From Chloroflexota bacterium (GTDB taxonomy: Bacteria; Chloroflexota; FW602-bin22; JACPRP01): 53,090 nt of DNA. Position 1 is the stretch's first letter. The number at the start of each line of letters is the position of its first letter. The notes beneath the pieces are model-generated. The model saw only the letters and a program-made list of their open reading frames with translations, ran no database searches and was not told where the DNA came from. The DNA lies in assembly GCA_016210495.1 (NCBI GenBank), contig JACQUC010000120.1:1-53090 (forward strand). The letters run 5' to 3'. Both the position numbers and the translations under genes were made by a program. Below, piece after piece: positions 35,534 through 44,673 of this stretch.

Positions 35534-37240
35534 ATGACGACCGAGGGGTCTTCGGGAATGCCGCCGATCTTTGAGGTGGTAAGCCCCGTCGGGGAGCCAA
35601 TTACCGAACAACTTACCTTCGCCCCTCCCGTGCCGGACTTGAGCGGCAAGACGATAGGGTTCATCTGGTGCAGAATGAGAAACGGCGATGTGCTGGCTGA
35701 CGACTTAACGGGTCTGCTGGCTCAGCGGGTCTCCGGCGTGAAGTTCGTCAAGCTGCCGTCTGGCACTGGAGTGGGCTGGGGCCAGTACCCCGACAAGGGC
35801 TTGGTCGAGGTCGTCAGGACCGCCGGAGTCGACGCCGCGATCGTCGTCATCGGTTGTTGAGGGACTTGCGCGCCCGCGGTTGCGCGGGCGACGGTTCTGG
35901 CGGAGAAGGCTGGCGTGCCGGCGGTGGGGGTGGTTTGCCACGGCTTCGAGGTTAGCGCGCGCGTAACGGCCAGAGGCGAGGGCGTTCCCGACGCAAGGTT
36001 CGTGGTGTATCCACCCCCCAACATCGGCACGCATCTGCCGGAGGATATCCAGGAGCGCGCCGAGGGCGTCTTGAACAATGTGATCAAGGCGTTCGGCCAG
36101 CCGGTGACGGGTGCGGGAGCGAAAGCCAGGCGGCTATCCAGCACGGCCCATAGGGAGACTGTGGTGCGGGGCACCCTAAGCGAGGTCAACGACTCGTTCC
36201 GCGAGAACGGCTGGACGGACGGTCTGCCGATCATGCCTCCTACCCTGGAGGCCGTCGAGGCGATGCTCGAGGGCACCAATCGCTCTCCCGACGAGGTGCT
36301 GGGCCACCTGCCGCCGTCGATGGGCGCTGCCACGGTATGGAAGATCGCGGTCAACGCCGTGATGGCCGGCTGCCGCCCCGAGTACATGCCGGTGCTGCTG
36401 GCCGTCGTGGAGGCCATCGCGGATCAACGCTTCGGGCTGAGATATGCCGGCAGTACGCTTGGTTGGACGCCGCTGATTATCCTCAGCGGGCCAATCGTCA
36501 AGACGCTGGACTTCAACTCGGGCGCGGGGGTTCTGCGTCCCTGGAAGCAGGCCAATATCACCGTCGGGCGCTTCCTGCGCCTGTGCATGACCAACATCGC
36601 CGGCTTCGCGGTGGGCACCACCGACATGGGGACCTTTGGCCGGAACTACCACGCCGTTCTGGCCGAGGCCGTGGACGAGAGTCCCTGGGGGACCCTCGCT
36701 GAAGACCTCGGCTATCCGGCCGGCAGCAGCATCGTCGCCGTCCTCTCGGAGGCCGACATGGGCTACCACTTCATCACCAGAGGTACCCCCGAACAGCACC
36801 TGCAGAGGCTGGCGCGCGAAACGACACGCGTGCTTGGCGGGCCCCCTATCCTCGGCCTGACGCACTTCGGCCCCGAGTGGGCGCCGGTGGTCTGCGTGAG
36901 CCCCTTGCTCGCCTCGATCCTGGCCGAGGGCGGCTACTCCAAGAAGGACTTCAAGCGATATCTCTTCGATCACGTCAGGATAACGGCCTCGGAGATGGAA
37001 GAGCAGATGCAGCACCTCATCCCTGGCTACACCCTCTGCGAGGCGGTGAAGCAAGGCAAGCTCGACGGCCAGTTCTGCGCCGACGACGACCCGAACCGGC
37101 TTGTGCCGGTGGCTACCGACCCCGACGATTTCAAAGTTGTCGTCAGCGGGCACGCCAATATGTGCCGCGTGCTGGTGGTGGCCCAGCTTGGCTTTCAGGG
37201 GCAGTTCGTGTCCAGGGAAGTGAGGCACGATGGCGGTTAG
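35534..37240 (+). CDS. UGSC-family selenoprotein C (568 aa, Sec at residue 109), long form, in TRAP operon
   Basis: ATG 35534; TGA at 35858-35860; the frame continues to TAG at 37240. Read through, residue 109 is Sec in VVIGC-U-GTCAPAV, a UxxC motif with an additional Cys just before it. The first ~105 residues are the UGSC domain. The C-terminal ~440 residues share landmarks with A and B: GLPIMPPT, HLPPSMGAATV, MAGCRPEYMPVLLA, DESPWG and GYSKKDFKRYLFDH; the CGGAGKHSQFW tail of A/B is replaced by SGHANMCRVLV. It sits between the TAXI binding protein and the permease and overlaps the permease start by 11 bases, so it is tightly linked to TRAP transport. The reaction is unknown. Confidence 0.87.
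35858..35890 (+). promoter_or_regulatory. UGA (Sec) codon and bacterial SECIS-like hairpin of UGSC C
   Basis: UGA, 10-base spacer, then a perfect 8-bp stem (CGCCCGCG 35871-35878 with CGCGGGCG 35883-35890) closed by tetraloop GUUG. The loop starts 18 nt after UGA and its first base is G. GUUG also occurs inside the AGUUGUG loops of A and B. Confidence 0.85.
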
Positions 37241-39176
37241 CAAGCGCCAGTCCATCGACATAACCGAGTCAGCCGGAACGCCGATGGAGACCCTCTTGTG
37301 GGGGCGGAAGGTAGGCGTTCGCCGCTGGGTGCTGTACCTTACCACGGCCATAACCGTGGGCCTCAGCTTGTTTCATCTGTACACCGGCGCTTTCAGCTCC
37401 ATAGATCCGCTCCAGCAGCGGGTTCTCACGTTGGGCTTGATCATGCTGGGAACCTACTTGCTGTATCCGCTGGGCAGAAAGCACTGGAGCGATCCGCTGA
37501 ATGCATACTTTCTGGTGGACGGCATCTTCATCTTAGGAACGATCTGGGTGACCTTTTACGGCCTATCGGCCGGCACCTTTCTTCAGACCAGCGAGCTGTC
37601 CACACTCGATTGGATCGCCGGTACGTTTACGGTGATCGCCGTATTGGAAACAAGCCGCCGGACCGTTGGTTGGGAAGTCGCCATTCTCGCCCCCATTCTT
37701 TTCCTTGTGAACTATCTGGGCCCCTGGATGCCTGGAGGACTCTACGCGCGTTCTTTCCCCTGGGAGAAGCAGCTCGCGGCCATTTACCTGGGGAGCAGCG
37801 GGCTCTTCGGCTCGATCATGGGGATTGTGACCGATTACCTGGTGTTATTCTTTCTGTTCGGCGGGATATTGAGAGCCACCGGCGCGACGGACAGATTTGA
37901 GGCCCTCGCTTTCGCCATCGCCGGGCGTTTTAGCGGAGGACCGGCGAAGGCGGCCGTTTTTGCCAGCGCTCTGTTTGGCACAATCAACGGATCCGCCAAC
38001 AGCAACATCGTGGTTACCGGCAGCTTCACCATTCCGTTGATGAAGAAGTTGGGCTACAAGCCCGAGTGGGCCGCGGCCATCGAAGCTGTAGCTAGCCACG
38101 GTGGCGGATTGACGCCGCCAATCATGGCGGCGAGCATCTTCCTGATGGTCGACTTCATAGGAGTGCCCTACGGGGCGATAGCCTTGGCAGCCGCCATCCC
38201 GGCATTCCTTTACTATGTGGGCCTGTTTACCCAGGTACACTTCGAGGCCAAGAGACTAGGGCTGAAGGGAATGCCCCGGGAGGACATCCCCAGATTGGGA
38301 CCCGCGTTGCTTGGCATATGGCCGGTCGCGGCAGGCGTGGCCGTGCTGGTCTTTCTGCTCTTCCGGGGCTACGGGATGGCCTACGTAATATTCCTGACCG
38401 TGGTCACCATGCTGGTAATCTCCCTTTTCAACAAGCAGGTGCGTCAGGATCCATCAAGGTTCGTGCTCGCCTTCGAAGAAGGGGGGCGAGCGTCGATTTC
38501 GATTGGTCCCGTCATGGCTTGTTCCGCCATAATCCTGGCCGCCGCCGTCTATTCAGGACTGCCAAACTGGTTTGCGACCAGCCTTGCTAGCCTGAGCGGA
38601 GGCTCGGTGGTGGTTGCGCTGTTCATAACGGCCGTCATCGCCTCCGTGTTGGGAACCGCCTTGCCTGGCATCCTTTGCTACGTGGTGGTATACGTGACGA
38701 TTATTCCAGCTCTGGTGAAGATGGGCGTTCCGGAATTGCCGGCTCACCTCTTTGCCTACTACTGGGCGATTCTGGCCAGCCTGACCCCACCCTCGGCGCC
38801 CACCGCGTTCACGGCGGCGGCGCTGGCCAAGGCGCGTCCGATGGTCACCGGTTTCTTATCCATGCAGTTGGGCCTCGCCGGGTACGCCGTTCCTTTTGCC
38901 TTCGCGCTGTCGCCGGCGCTTATTCTTATGGGCACGCCCTTCGAGATCGTCAAGGCATTCGTGATGGCCCTCATCGCCGTCGTCACGATGGGGATGGGAT
39001 TCGTGGGCTACAAGGCCAATTGGATTCAGCGCGTCTGTCTGGTAGGAGGAGGAGCGACGTTTTTGATCCCTGACCTGGCCGCAAACCTGGTTGGGGGCGG
39101 CCTGTTTCTGGTCTGCCTTGCTCTGTATTCGCCTCGCGTGTTGAGAAGCGCTGTGCTCAATCGAGGTGGGCCATGA
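37230..39176 (+). CDS. TRAP transporter fused permease (DctQM type, TAXI-associated), copy 1 (648 aa)
   Basis: Sodium- or proton-driven secondary importer with small (about 4 TM) and large (about 12 TM) subunits fused. After a short hydrophilic N-terminus come LFHLYTGAFSSIDPLQQR, GRFSGGPAKAAVFASALFG and HGGGLTPPIMAASIFLM, typical of 4TM/12TM fused TRAP permeases. ASLTPPSAPTAFTAAALA near the C-terminus is the second scissor-like repeat. The gene overlaps UGSC C (11 bases) and the next small gene (ATGA). The paralogue at 50310 is of similar length. Confidence 0.94.
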   Translation: MAVSKRQSIDITESAGTPMETLLWGRKVGVRRWVLYLTTAITVGLSLFHLYTGAFSSIDPLQQRVLTLGLIMLGTYLLYPLGRKHWSDPLNAYFLVDGIFILGTIWVTFYGLSAGTFLQTSELSTLDWIAGTFTVIAVLETSRRTVGWEVAILAPILFLVNYLGPWMPGGLYARSFPWEKQLAAIYLGSSGLFGSIMGIVTDYLVLFFLFGGILRATGATDRFEALAFAIAGRFSGGPAKAAVFASALFGTINGSANSNIVVTGSFTIPLMKKLGYKPEWAAAIEAVASHGGGLTPPIMAASIFLMVDFIGVPYGAIALAAAIPAFLYYVGLFTQVHFEAKRLGLKGMPREDIPRLGPALLGIWPVAAGVAVLVFLLFRGYGMAYVIFLTVVTMLVISLFNKQVRQDPSRFVLAFEEGGRASISIGPVMACSAIILAAAVYSGLPNWFATSLASLSGGSVVVALFITAVIASVLGTALPGILCYVVVYVTIIPALVKMGVPELPAHLFAYYWAILASLTPPSAPTAFTAAALAKARPMVTGFLSMQLGLAGYAVPFAFALSPALILMGTPFEIVKAFVMALIAVVTMGMGFVGYKANWIQRVCLVGGGATFLIPDLAANLVGGGLFLVCLALYSPRVLRSAVLNRGGP

Positions 39177-39379
39177 CCAGGAGAACCGCCTACGGCTGGA
39201 TGATATTGCTTGGCTGGGGGGCGCTGGCCGCCTGGATGGGATTCGACGACTTTCACATTCTTCATCAGGAGATTTTCGTCGGCATTATGTTGACGTCGGC
39301 CCTGGCAATGGTTATCCTTTTTACCATCGTCTGGACCCGAGGCGAACCCACCGAAGAAGGACCGAATGAGCGAGGATAG
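39173..39379 (+). CDS. Small TRAP-associated membrane protein, copy 1 (68 aa)
   Basis: Starts inside the stop of the TRAP permease (ATGA overlap at 39173-39176). Two predicted membrane helices (YGWMILLGWGALAAWMG and VGIMLTSALAMVILFTIVW) flank DFHILHQEIF, and the tail is charged. The protein at 50128 shares YGW, MG, DF-x-I-x-HQE-x-F and the second helix, and also overlaps the end of a TRAP permease. No named family is recognised. A likely role is an accessory subunit or assembly/regulatory partner of the permease. Confidence 0.85.
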   Translation: MTRRTAYGWMILLGWGALAAWMGFDDFHILHQEIFVGIMLTSALAMVILFTIVWTRGEPTEEGPNERG

Positions 39380-39403
39380 TGCTGTGGGAAGAGCACGCCT
39401 GAG

Positions 39404-40606
39404 ATGGAAGTGAAGCGGGCTGCCGAGGTAATAATCATCGGAGCGGGTGTGACCGGAACCAGCATCGCCTACCACCTGGCAAAGGCGGGGTGCCGTGACG
39501 TCGTCGTGTTGGAAAAGGATCTGGTCGGCGAAGGGTCGAGCTGCAAGTCAGGCGGCGGTGTGCGACAGCAGTTTTGCAGCGAGGCGAACGTCAGACTGTC
39601 GATCGAAAGCGTGAAGTTCTTTCAACACTTCGAGGAAGAGACCGGTTGCGACTGCGAGTTCAAGCAGGTTGGCTACCTGATGGTAATGACCAACGAGAAG
39701 GAGTTGGAGACGTTTCGTGAAAGCGCGGCGATGCAGCGCAGTCTTGGGGTCGACGTCCAGATGATCTCGCCCCAGGAGGCCAGGGACGTCGTTCCGGCGC
39801 TCAATATCGACGACGTCATCGGAGCTACCTTCTGTCCCACGGACGGCCGACTCAACGATTACGCTTTGACCCAGGGCTTCGCCACGGCCGGTAGGCGTCT
39901 CGGCGTCAAGATCTACCAGCACGTGGAGGTCACCGGCATAGAGATGACGGGAAGCACCAAGAAACTGTCGACCAATGAAGGGAGCTTCGAGTCTCCCCAT
40001 CTTGTCGCCGCCGCCGGGGCCTTCTCCCCTCGGCTTGGCAGATTGATTGGCCTGCGCATCCCGGCCAAGGCCGTCAAGCAGCACGGCTTCTTCACCGTGC
40101 CGACGAACGAGCTACGGAGGGATGCGCCCCACATCATCGATGCCACCAGCCATCTGGGCGTCAGCAAGCACAGCGAGCACGTGCGGTTCAGCGTGCGCGA
40201 GCACGAACGGCCGGAAACGTTCGACATTTCGATCGAGTGGGACGCGCTGCCAAAGTACGCCGAGGTGGTGGTACAGCGACTGCCCTTTATGGAGAACGTC
40301 GGCATCCAGACGGCCCACGCGGGCCTCAAGTCCAATACACCTGATCTAAGCGCCATTACCGGCGATGTGCCCGGTTTTGAGGGTCTCTACCTAGCCTGTG
40401 GCTGCAGCGGGCATGGCATCATGCACTCCCCGGCCATCGGCAGGCTGATGGCCAATCTTATCCTGAGCGGTAACTGCCCAGAGCTCCTGCCGTTCAACAT
40501 CGGCAGGTTCGGCACGGGTGCCTACCAGCAGGAAGACCGGTGGGATACCGGCCACAGCGGCCTGGGACCGGAGTGCCTCCAGGCCGAGGGCGGCCACGTG
40601 GCGTGA
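39404..40606 (+). CDS. FAD-dependent amino-acid oxidase-like protein, DAO/sarcosine oxidase beta type (400 aa)
   Basis: DAO-fold flavoenzyme: EVIIIGAGVTGTSIAYHLAKAG at the N-terminus, VVLEKD, and a C-terminal GLYLACGCSGHGIMHSPAIG closing the FAD site. GGGVRQQF is typical of glycine oxidase and sarcosine oxidase beta/monomeric relatives, which oxidise secondary or primary amines of glycine-like compounds. No heterotetrameric sarcosine oxidase partners (alpha, gamma, delta) are near. ATG 39404 lies 24 bases after the small TRAP protein, so it may act on the imported solute. The substrate is inferred only at class level. Confidence 0.87.
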   Translation: MEVKRAAEVIIIGAGVTGTSIAYHLAKAGCRDVVVLEKDLVGEGSSCKSGGGVRQQFCSEANVRLSIESVKFFQHFEEETGCDCEFKQVGYLMVMTNEKELETFRESAAMQRSLGVDVQMISPQEARDVVPALNIDDVIGATFCPTDGRLNDYALTQGFATAGRRLGVKIYQHVEVTGIEMTGSTKKLSTNEGSFESPHLVAAAGAFSPRLGRLIGLRIPAKAVKQHGFFTVPTNELRRDAPHIIDATSHLGVSKHSEHVRFSVREHERPETFDISIEWDALPKYAEVVVQRLPFMENVGIQTAHAGLKSNTPDLSAITGDVPGFEGLYLACGCSGHGIMHSPAIGRLMANLILSGNCPELLPFNIGRFGTGAYQQEDRWDTGHSGLGPECLQAEGGHVA

Positions 40607-40634
40607 TCGCGCATCCGGCAAGCAGGAGAATTCG

Positions 40635-41765
40635 ATGGCAAGAACGGTGATGATAATGGGGCTTGGCGGGGTTGGCGCCACCGCGTTGGAGTTCCTGGCC
40701 CGCAGCGAGGGTGTCGATAGGCTGGTGACATGCGATATCAACGAGGAGTACGGAGCCTATCGGACGAATGTGGCCGCCGTGGGCGCTACCTGCCAGGGCT
40801 TCTCAAAGAAGTACGAGTTTCATCGGTGCGACATCAACGACGTAGACGGCACGGCCAGGCTGCTCCGGGAGGTCAAGCCCGACGTCATTCTGCTTTCCGT
40901 GGCCGTCGAATCCCGCCGCGAACTGAAGGCGGCCCCTCTGCCACAGCGCGTCCGCGACAACATCAACACGGCGGGAATCGCCGGCTGGCTGCCCTGGAAC
41001 CTCCTGTTGCCCACCAGGTTTACCCGCGCGGTCATGAACTCGGGCATCGAGACGCATTTCATAAACTCGTCCATCTCCGACATCGTGAACCCCGCTTTGT
41101 GGAAGCGATTCGGTTACGGACCGACGTGTGGCGCGGGCAACATGGCCCGGTTGGCAGCCAACATCACCAAGTACGTGAGCGATGAGGAAGGGGTGCCCAT
41201 TCGGGACCTCACGGTCTGTATGGTGGGCTCGCACGCTCTGGGGATTCACGGGGCGCAAGCCGGAGTGCCATTCTTCCTGAAGCTTCTCCTGGGGGACAGG
41301 GACATCACCGGCAAATATGACGTGATGCAGCTCGTCGACAACTGCATGACCAATTTCCGCTGGAAGGTCGAGCAGAAGTATGTGATGGCTCCCTTCCCGC
41401 TGTTTTCAGCCCTGTACGTAAGGAATATTATGGCCATCGTGAGAGATACCAGAGAGTACGTCCACGTTCCCGGGCCAATGGGGCTGCCGGGTGGCTATCC
41501 GGTGCGCCTGGGCGCGAAAGGTGCCGAGCTGGCGCTGCCCCGGGAGCTGACCCGCGAGCAGGCCATCAAGATCAACGAGGAGTCCAACAAGTTCGACGGC
41601 GTGGAAGAGATCAAAGACGACGGCACCATCGTCTTCACCGACAAGGTCTATAGCGCGATGAAGGAGTTGGGCTACGACTGCCGAGAGCTTCCGCCCGATG
41701 ATCTCGAAGCGCGGAGCGAGGAGCTAAGAGGCCTGAAGCGGAGGCTCATCGCCGAGGCCGGATAA
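40635..41765 (+). CDS. Saccharopine dehydrogenase-like NAD(P)-binding protein, copy 2 (376 aa)
   Basis: Same build as 23362: ARTVMIMGLGGVGATALE (Rossmann), CDINEEYG, INDVDGTARLLREVKPDVIL, then WKRFGYGPTCGAGNMARL, GVPFFLKLLLGDRDI, and HVPGPMGLPGGYPVRLG. ATG 40635 has AGGAGAA upstream. The equal spacing of landmarks and near-identical ending (KELGYDCRELP versus KELGYDCKELP) show a true paralogue pair. It is probably an imine- or amino-acid dehydrogenase/reductase; placement after the amine oxidase fits handling of an imino or amino acid. This is inference. Confidence 0.75.
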   Translation: MARTVMIMGLGGVGATALEFLARSEGVDRLVTCDINEEYGAYRTNVAAVGATCQGFSKKYEFHRCDINDVDGTARLLREVKPDVILLSVAVESRRELKAAPLPQRVRDNINTAGIAGWLPWNLLLPTRFTRAVMNSGIETHFINSSISDIVNPALWKRFGYGPTCGAGNMARLAANITKYVSDEEGVPIRDLTVCMVGSHALGIHGAQAGVPFFLKLLLGDRDITGKYDVMQLVDNCMTNFRWKVEQKYVMAPFPLFSALYVRNIMAIVRDTREYVHVPGPMGLPGGYPVRLGAKGAELALPRELTREQAIKINEESNKFDGVEEIKDDGTIVFTDKVYSAMKELGYDCRELPPDDLEARSEELRGLKRRLIAEAG

Positions 41766-41784
41766 GCTGGGTTCGTCGTACCTC

Positions 41785-41816
41785 AGGTAGGGACGTTGCA
41801 TGCAACGTCCCTACCT
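41785..41816. repeat. Perfect 32-bp palindrome (GTAGGGACG type)
   Basis: AGGTAGGGACGTTGCA followed directly by its exact reverse complement, centred at 41800/41801. It lies between two plus-strand genes and belongs to the family of palindromes ending in GTAGGG/CCCTAC. Confidence 0.85.
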
Positions 41817-41872
41817 CGGGCGCAATGCCGCGGCTGTATGAGCGCCGTGCGCATCACAGGGGGTAAGGAATA

Positions 41873-42682
41873 TTGAACGAAACATCGTACACCAAACACC
41901 GGCTCGCGGCGATGAAGCCGCGCGAGTTCCGCCAGATCGTTAGAGAGGGCCTTTTCACCGGGACCACGCTCAACGTGTGCGAGGGCTATGTCATGGCCAA
42001 CCTGGCGGTGGTGCCGAAGGAGTATGCGTTCGACTTCCTGCTTTTCTGCGTTAACAACCCCCACTCGTGCCCGCTGCTCGACGTGACCCAGCCGGGCGAT
42101 CCGCGTCCTTTGAAAATAGCGCCCGATGCGGACTTGCGCACCGATCTGCCGAAGTACCGTGTTTTCCAGCACGGGGAGCTCGGGGATGAGCCCACCGATA
42201 TCGTCAAGTACTGGCGAGACGATTTCGTCGCCTTCATCCTTGGCGCCACCGGGGCGTTGCACCCCCTTTTCGAGGGGGCGAACCTCCGCTTTCGCACGAC
42301 GGGTGTGCACAAGACGAACATCGAATGCGGCCCGTCCGGCCCGTTCAGAGGCCAGATGCTTGTCACCTGCCGCCTATTTCCGAGCACGCAAGAGGCCGTC
42401 CGCGCGGTCCAGATCTCCTCACGCTATCCTGGCTTGCACGGCGCGCCCATCCATATTGGGGACCCATCTGTGATCGGCGTGGATCTGCAACAGACGTACT
42501 CGAAGCTGGATCCCAGCGCCCGCGTTGCCCCTCCGGCGCCCAACGAGATCGCGCTGTTCTGGGGTTGTGGCGTGACCCCACAGTCGGTGGCCGAAGACGC
42601 CAAGCTGCCAATCTTCATTTCGCACAAAGCCGGCCACATGTTTTTCCCGGACGTGCTGACCGAGGAGCTGGCAGCCATATAG
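41873..42682 (+). CDS. UPF0317 / D-glutamate cyclase-like hydro-lyase, copy 2 (269 aa)
   Basis: Same length as 31025 and the same signature set: PREFRQIVREG, PKEYAFDFLLFC, SCPLLDVTQPGDPRP, DADLRTDLPKYRVF, SSRYPGLHGAPIHIGDP, FWGCGVTPQ, and C-terminal ISHKAGHMFFPD. TTG 41873 with AAGGA upstream is the likely start. The HGAPIH histidines and CGVTPQ cysteine are the most conserved family residues and are intact. It precedes the FAD oxidoreductase of module II. Confidence 0.9.
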   Translation: MNETSYTKHRLAAMKPREFRQIVREGLFTGTTLNVCEGYVMANLAVVPKEYAFDFLLFCVNNPHSCPLLDVTQPGDPRPLKIAPDADLRTDLPKYRVFQHGELGDEPTDIVKYWRDDFVAFILGATGALHPLFEGANLRFRTTGVHKTNIECGPSGPFRGQMLVTCRLFPSTQEAVRAVQISSRYPGLHGAPIHIGDPSVIGVDLQQTYSKLDPSARVAPPAPNEIALFWGCGVTPQSVAEDAKLPIFISHKAGHMFFPDVLTEELAAI

Positions 42683-42738
42683 TCCGTCCGATCGCGACGG
42701 ATCAGACCGATCGGCAAGGAAAGAGAGCGTAACTGACA

Positions 42739-44199
42739 ATGTCAAACCGAACATACGATGTGCAAGCCGACGTCGTGGTGATAGGATACGGCGCAGCGGG
42801 CGCCGCTTCGGCAATCACGGCTCACGATAACGGCGCCAGCGTCATTCTGCTGGAGAAGATGCGCGAGGGCGGGGGCAATTCGCGGGTGTTTGGCGGAAAC
42901 ATCGCCATCGCCTCGAGCATGGAGTTTGCTGACTATCTGGATAAGATTACCTTCGGGAGCACGGATCGAGAGACCATCCAGACGTTCGTGGAAGGCAACC
43001 TCAAGCTCAAGGACTGGATTGCCAAGCTGGGGGGTGAGCTTCAGCCCTTCGTAGCCTTGAAGGTGCTTTACCCCGCCACCAAGAGCAAGGGCGACGTTTC
43101 CTTTCCGGGTCTGCGTGGATCCGAGACGGTGCGCAGGTACAACCTGAAGGGGCCAGAGGAGTGCCCGTGCGACCGTATGTGGAGGTTGATATCGTCCAAC
43201 GTCGAGCGCCGGGCAATCAAGGTCCTGACCGGCATGCCGGCCAGAGATCTCATCAAGAGCCAGCAAGGCGAGGTCGAGGGTGTCATCGCCGAATCGGAGG
43301 GTAAGACCCTGGCCATCAAGGCCAGGAAGGGTGTGATTCTTTGCTGTGGAGGCTTCGAGAACGACGAGGCCATGAAGTTCGACTGCCTGGGAGTCAAGCA
43401 TATTAAGTTCGTCGGCAATCCCGGGAACACCGGCGATGGAATCAGAATGGCGCAGAAGGTCGGGGCTGGGATGTGGCACCTCAACCGCTCGGCCACGAAT
43501 ATCGGCTTCCAGGCCCCCGGCTTTGAGGCCGCCTTCTACATCTTCTTTTCAGACGTGGGCTTTCTCTACGTCGACCAACTGGGCAGGCGATTCCTGAACG
43601 AGACCTACGCCGATCCCTACGAGTACGCAAGTGTTCTGTCGAATTTCGACGACCGGGAGTTCCGCTATCCGCGCATACCTTTCTATGCAGTAATGGACGA
43701 AGCGGTTATGCGAGCCGGGCGTCTCGCCTACGGCACGGCGGGCTACAACAAGAACCTGTACCGGTGGAGCCTGGACAACAAAGCCGAGGTCGACAAAGGG
43801 TGGATCACTCGATCCAGGAACCTATCCGAGCTGGCCAAACAGATAGCGGTGGCTGAATCGGCCCTGGCCAACACCGTTAACACCTACAATTCGTATTGCG
43901 GCGCTCTCAAAGATCCTGACTTCGGCCGGGCCAAAGAGAATTTGAAGGAGATCCACCCGCCCTTCTATGCCATCAAGCTTTGGCCTACGATCCTGAATAC
44001 CCAGGGCGGACCGCGCCGGGACAAGGAGGCGAGGGTGTTGGACCCTGACGGCAAGCCGATTCCCAGGCTGTACTCGGCGGGCGAGATTGGCTCGATCTGG
44101 GGCTTCCGCTACCAGACCGCGACGAATATGGCGGAGTGCCTCGTCTTTGGCCAGATAGCGGGCCGCAATGCCAGTAATAACTCGGCCATTGTGGACTAG
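42739..44199 (+). CDS. FAD-dependent oxidoreductase, fumarate reductase/ketosteroid dehydrogenase-like, copy 2 (486 aa)
   Basis: Paralogue of 25469: DVVVIGYGAAGAASAITA, ILLEKMREGGGNSR, GNPGNTGDGIRMAQ, LNTQGGPRRDKEARVLD and RLYSAGEIGSIWGFRYQTA. The N-terminal FAD site and C-terminal FAD-closing motif are intact. Both copies are followed directly by an SRPBCC gene. ATG 42739. The reaction is likely a desaturation, reduction or dehydrogenation on a small carboxylate; the substrate is unknown. Confidence 0.9.
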   Translation: MSNRTYDVQADVVVIGYGAAGAASAITAHDNGASVILLEKMREGGGNSRVFGGNIAIASSMEFADYLDKITFGSTDRETIQTFVEGNLKLKDWIAKLGGELQPFVALKVLYPATKSKGDVSFPGLRGSETVRRYNLKGPEECPCDRMWRLISSNVERRAIKVLTGMPARDLIKSQQGEVEGVIAESEGKTLAIKARKGVILCCGGFENDEAMKFDCLGVKHIKFVGNPGNTGDGIRMAQKVGAGMWHLNRSATNIGFQAPGFEAAFYIFFSDVGFLYVDQLGRRFLNETYADPYEYASVLSNFDDREFRYPRIPFYAVMDEAVMRAGRLAYGTAGYNKNLYRWSLDNKAEVDKGWITRSRNLSELAKQIAVAESALANTVNTYNSYCGALKDPDFGRAKENLKEIHPPFYAIKLWPTILNTQGGPRRDKEARVLDPDGKPIPRLYSAGEIGSIWGFRYQTATNMAECLVFGQIAGRNASNNSAIVD

Positions 44200-44216
44200 T
44201 CGACAGAGGAGTCGTC

Positions 44217-44654
44217 ATGCTGATTACCCAAAGGAAGTTCGTGATCGACGCGTCGCGCGAGAGAATCTGGGATCTCATAGACAGAGCTCTCTTCAGCACC
44301 CTCGATCTCCAGCGAATGAGCGTGGTAGATGAGCACAACATTACGGCCCAGGTGCCGGTGAAAATGGGGCCGATTAAGATACCGATGGATCTCAGGGTGG
44401 AGATAACGGATGCCACCCCCTTGGAGAACCTGGCCGCCACACTTCACGTCAAGAGCAAGGGAGGAATCATTAGGCTGAGCACGCAGACGTCGATCAGGCT
44501 ATCACGTGTCGGCGAAGATAAAACCGAGGTCGCCTGCACGGCGGCGGCGGAAGAAATGAGCGCTCTCAAACGAGCCGTATTCTTGTGGAAGGTCAAGAGC
44601 TTTAGCGGCGACGTCTTCGACGGCGTCAGGAACTATCTCGAGAAAATGGCCTGA
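44217..44654 (+). CDS. SRPBCC/CoxG-like protein, copy 2 (145 aa)
   Basis: Paralogue of 27027. ATG 44217 after GAGGAG. It opens with strand and helix (ITQRKFVIDASRERIWDLI), then HNITAQVPVKMGPIKIPMDL strands, and ends in the long helix KVKSFSGDVFDGVRNYLEKM. The hydrophobic cavity fold fits binding of a small ligand. Its position straight after the FAD oxidoreductase is kept in both modules. Confidence 0.8.
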   Translation: MLITQRKFVIDASRERIWDLIDRALFSTLDLQRMSVVDEHNITAQVPVKMGPIKIPMDLRVEITDATPLENLAATLHVKSKGGIIRLSTQTSIRLSRVGEDKTEVACTAAAEEMSALKRAVFLWKVKSFSGDVFDGVRNYLEKMA

Positions 44655-44673
44655 TAGGGAAGGGAGTTTTGCT

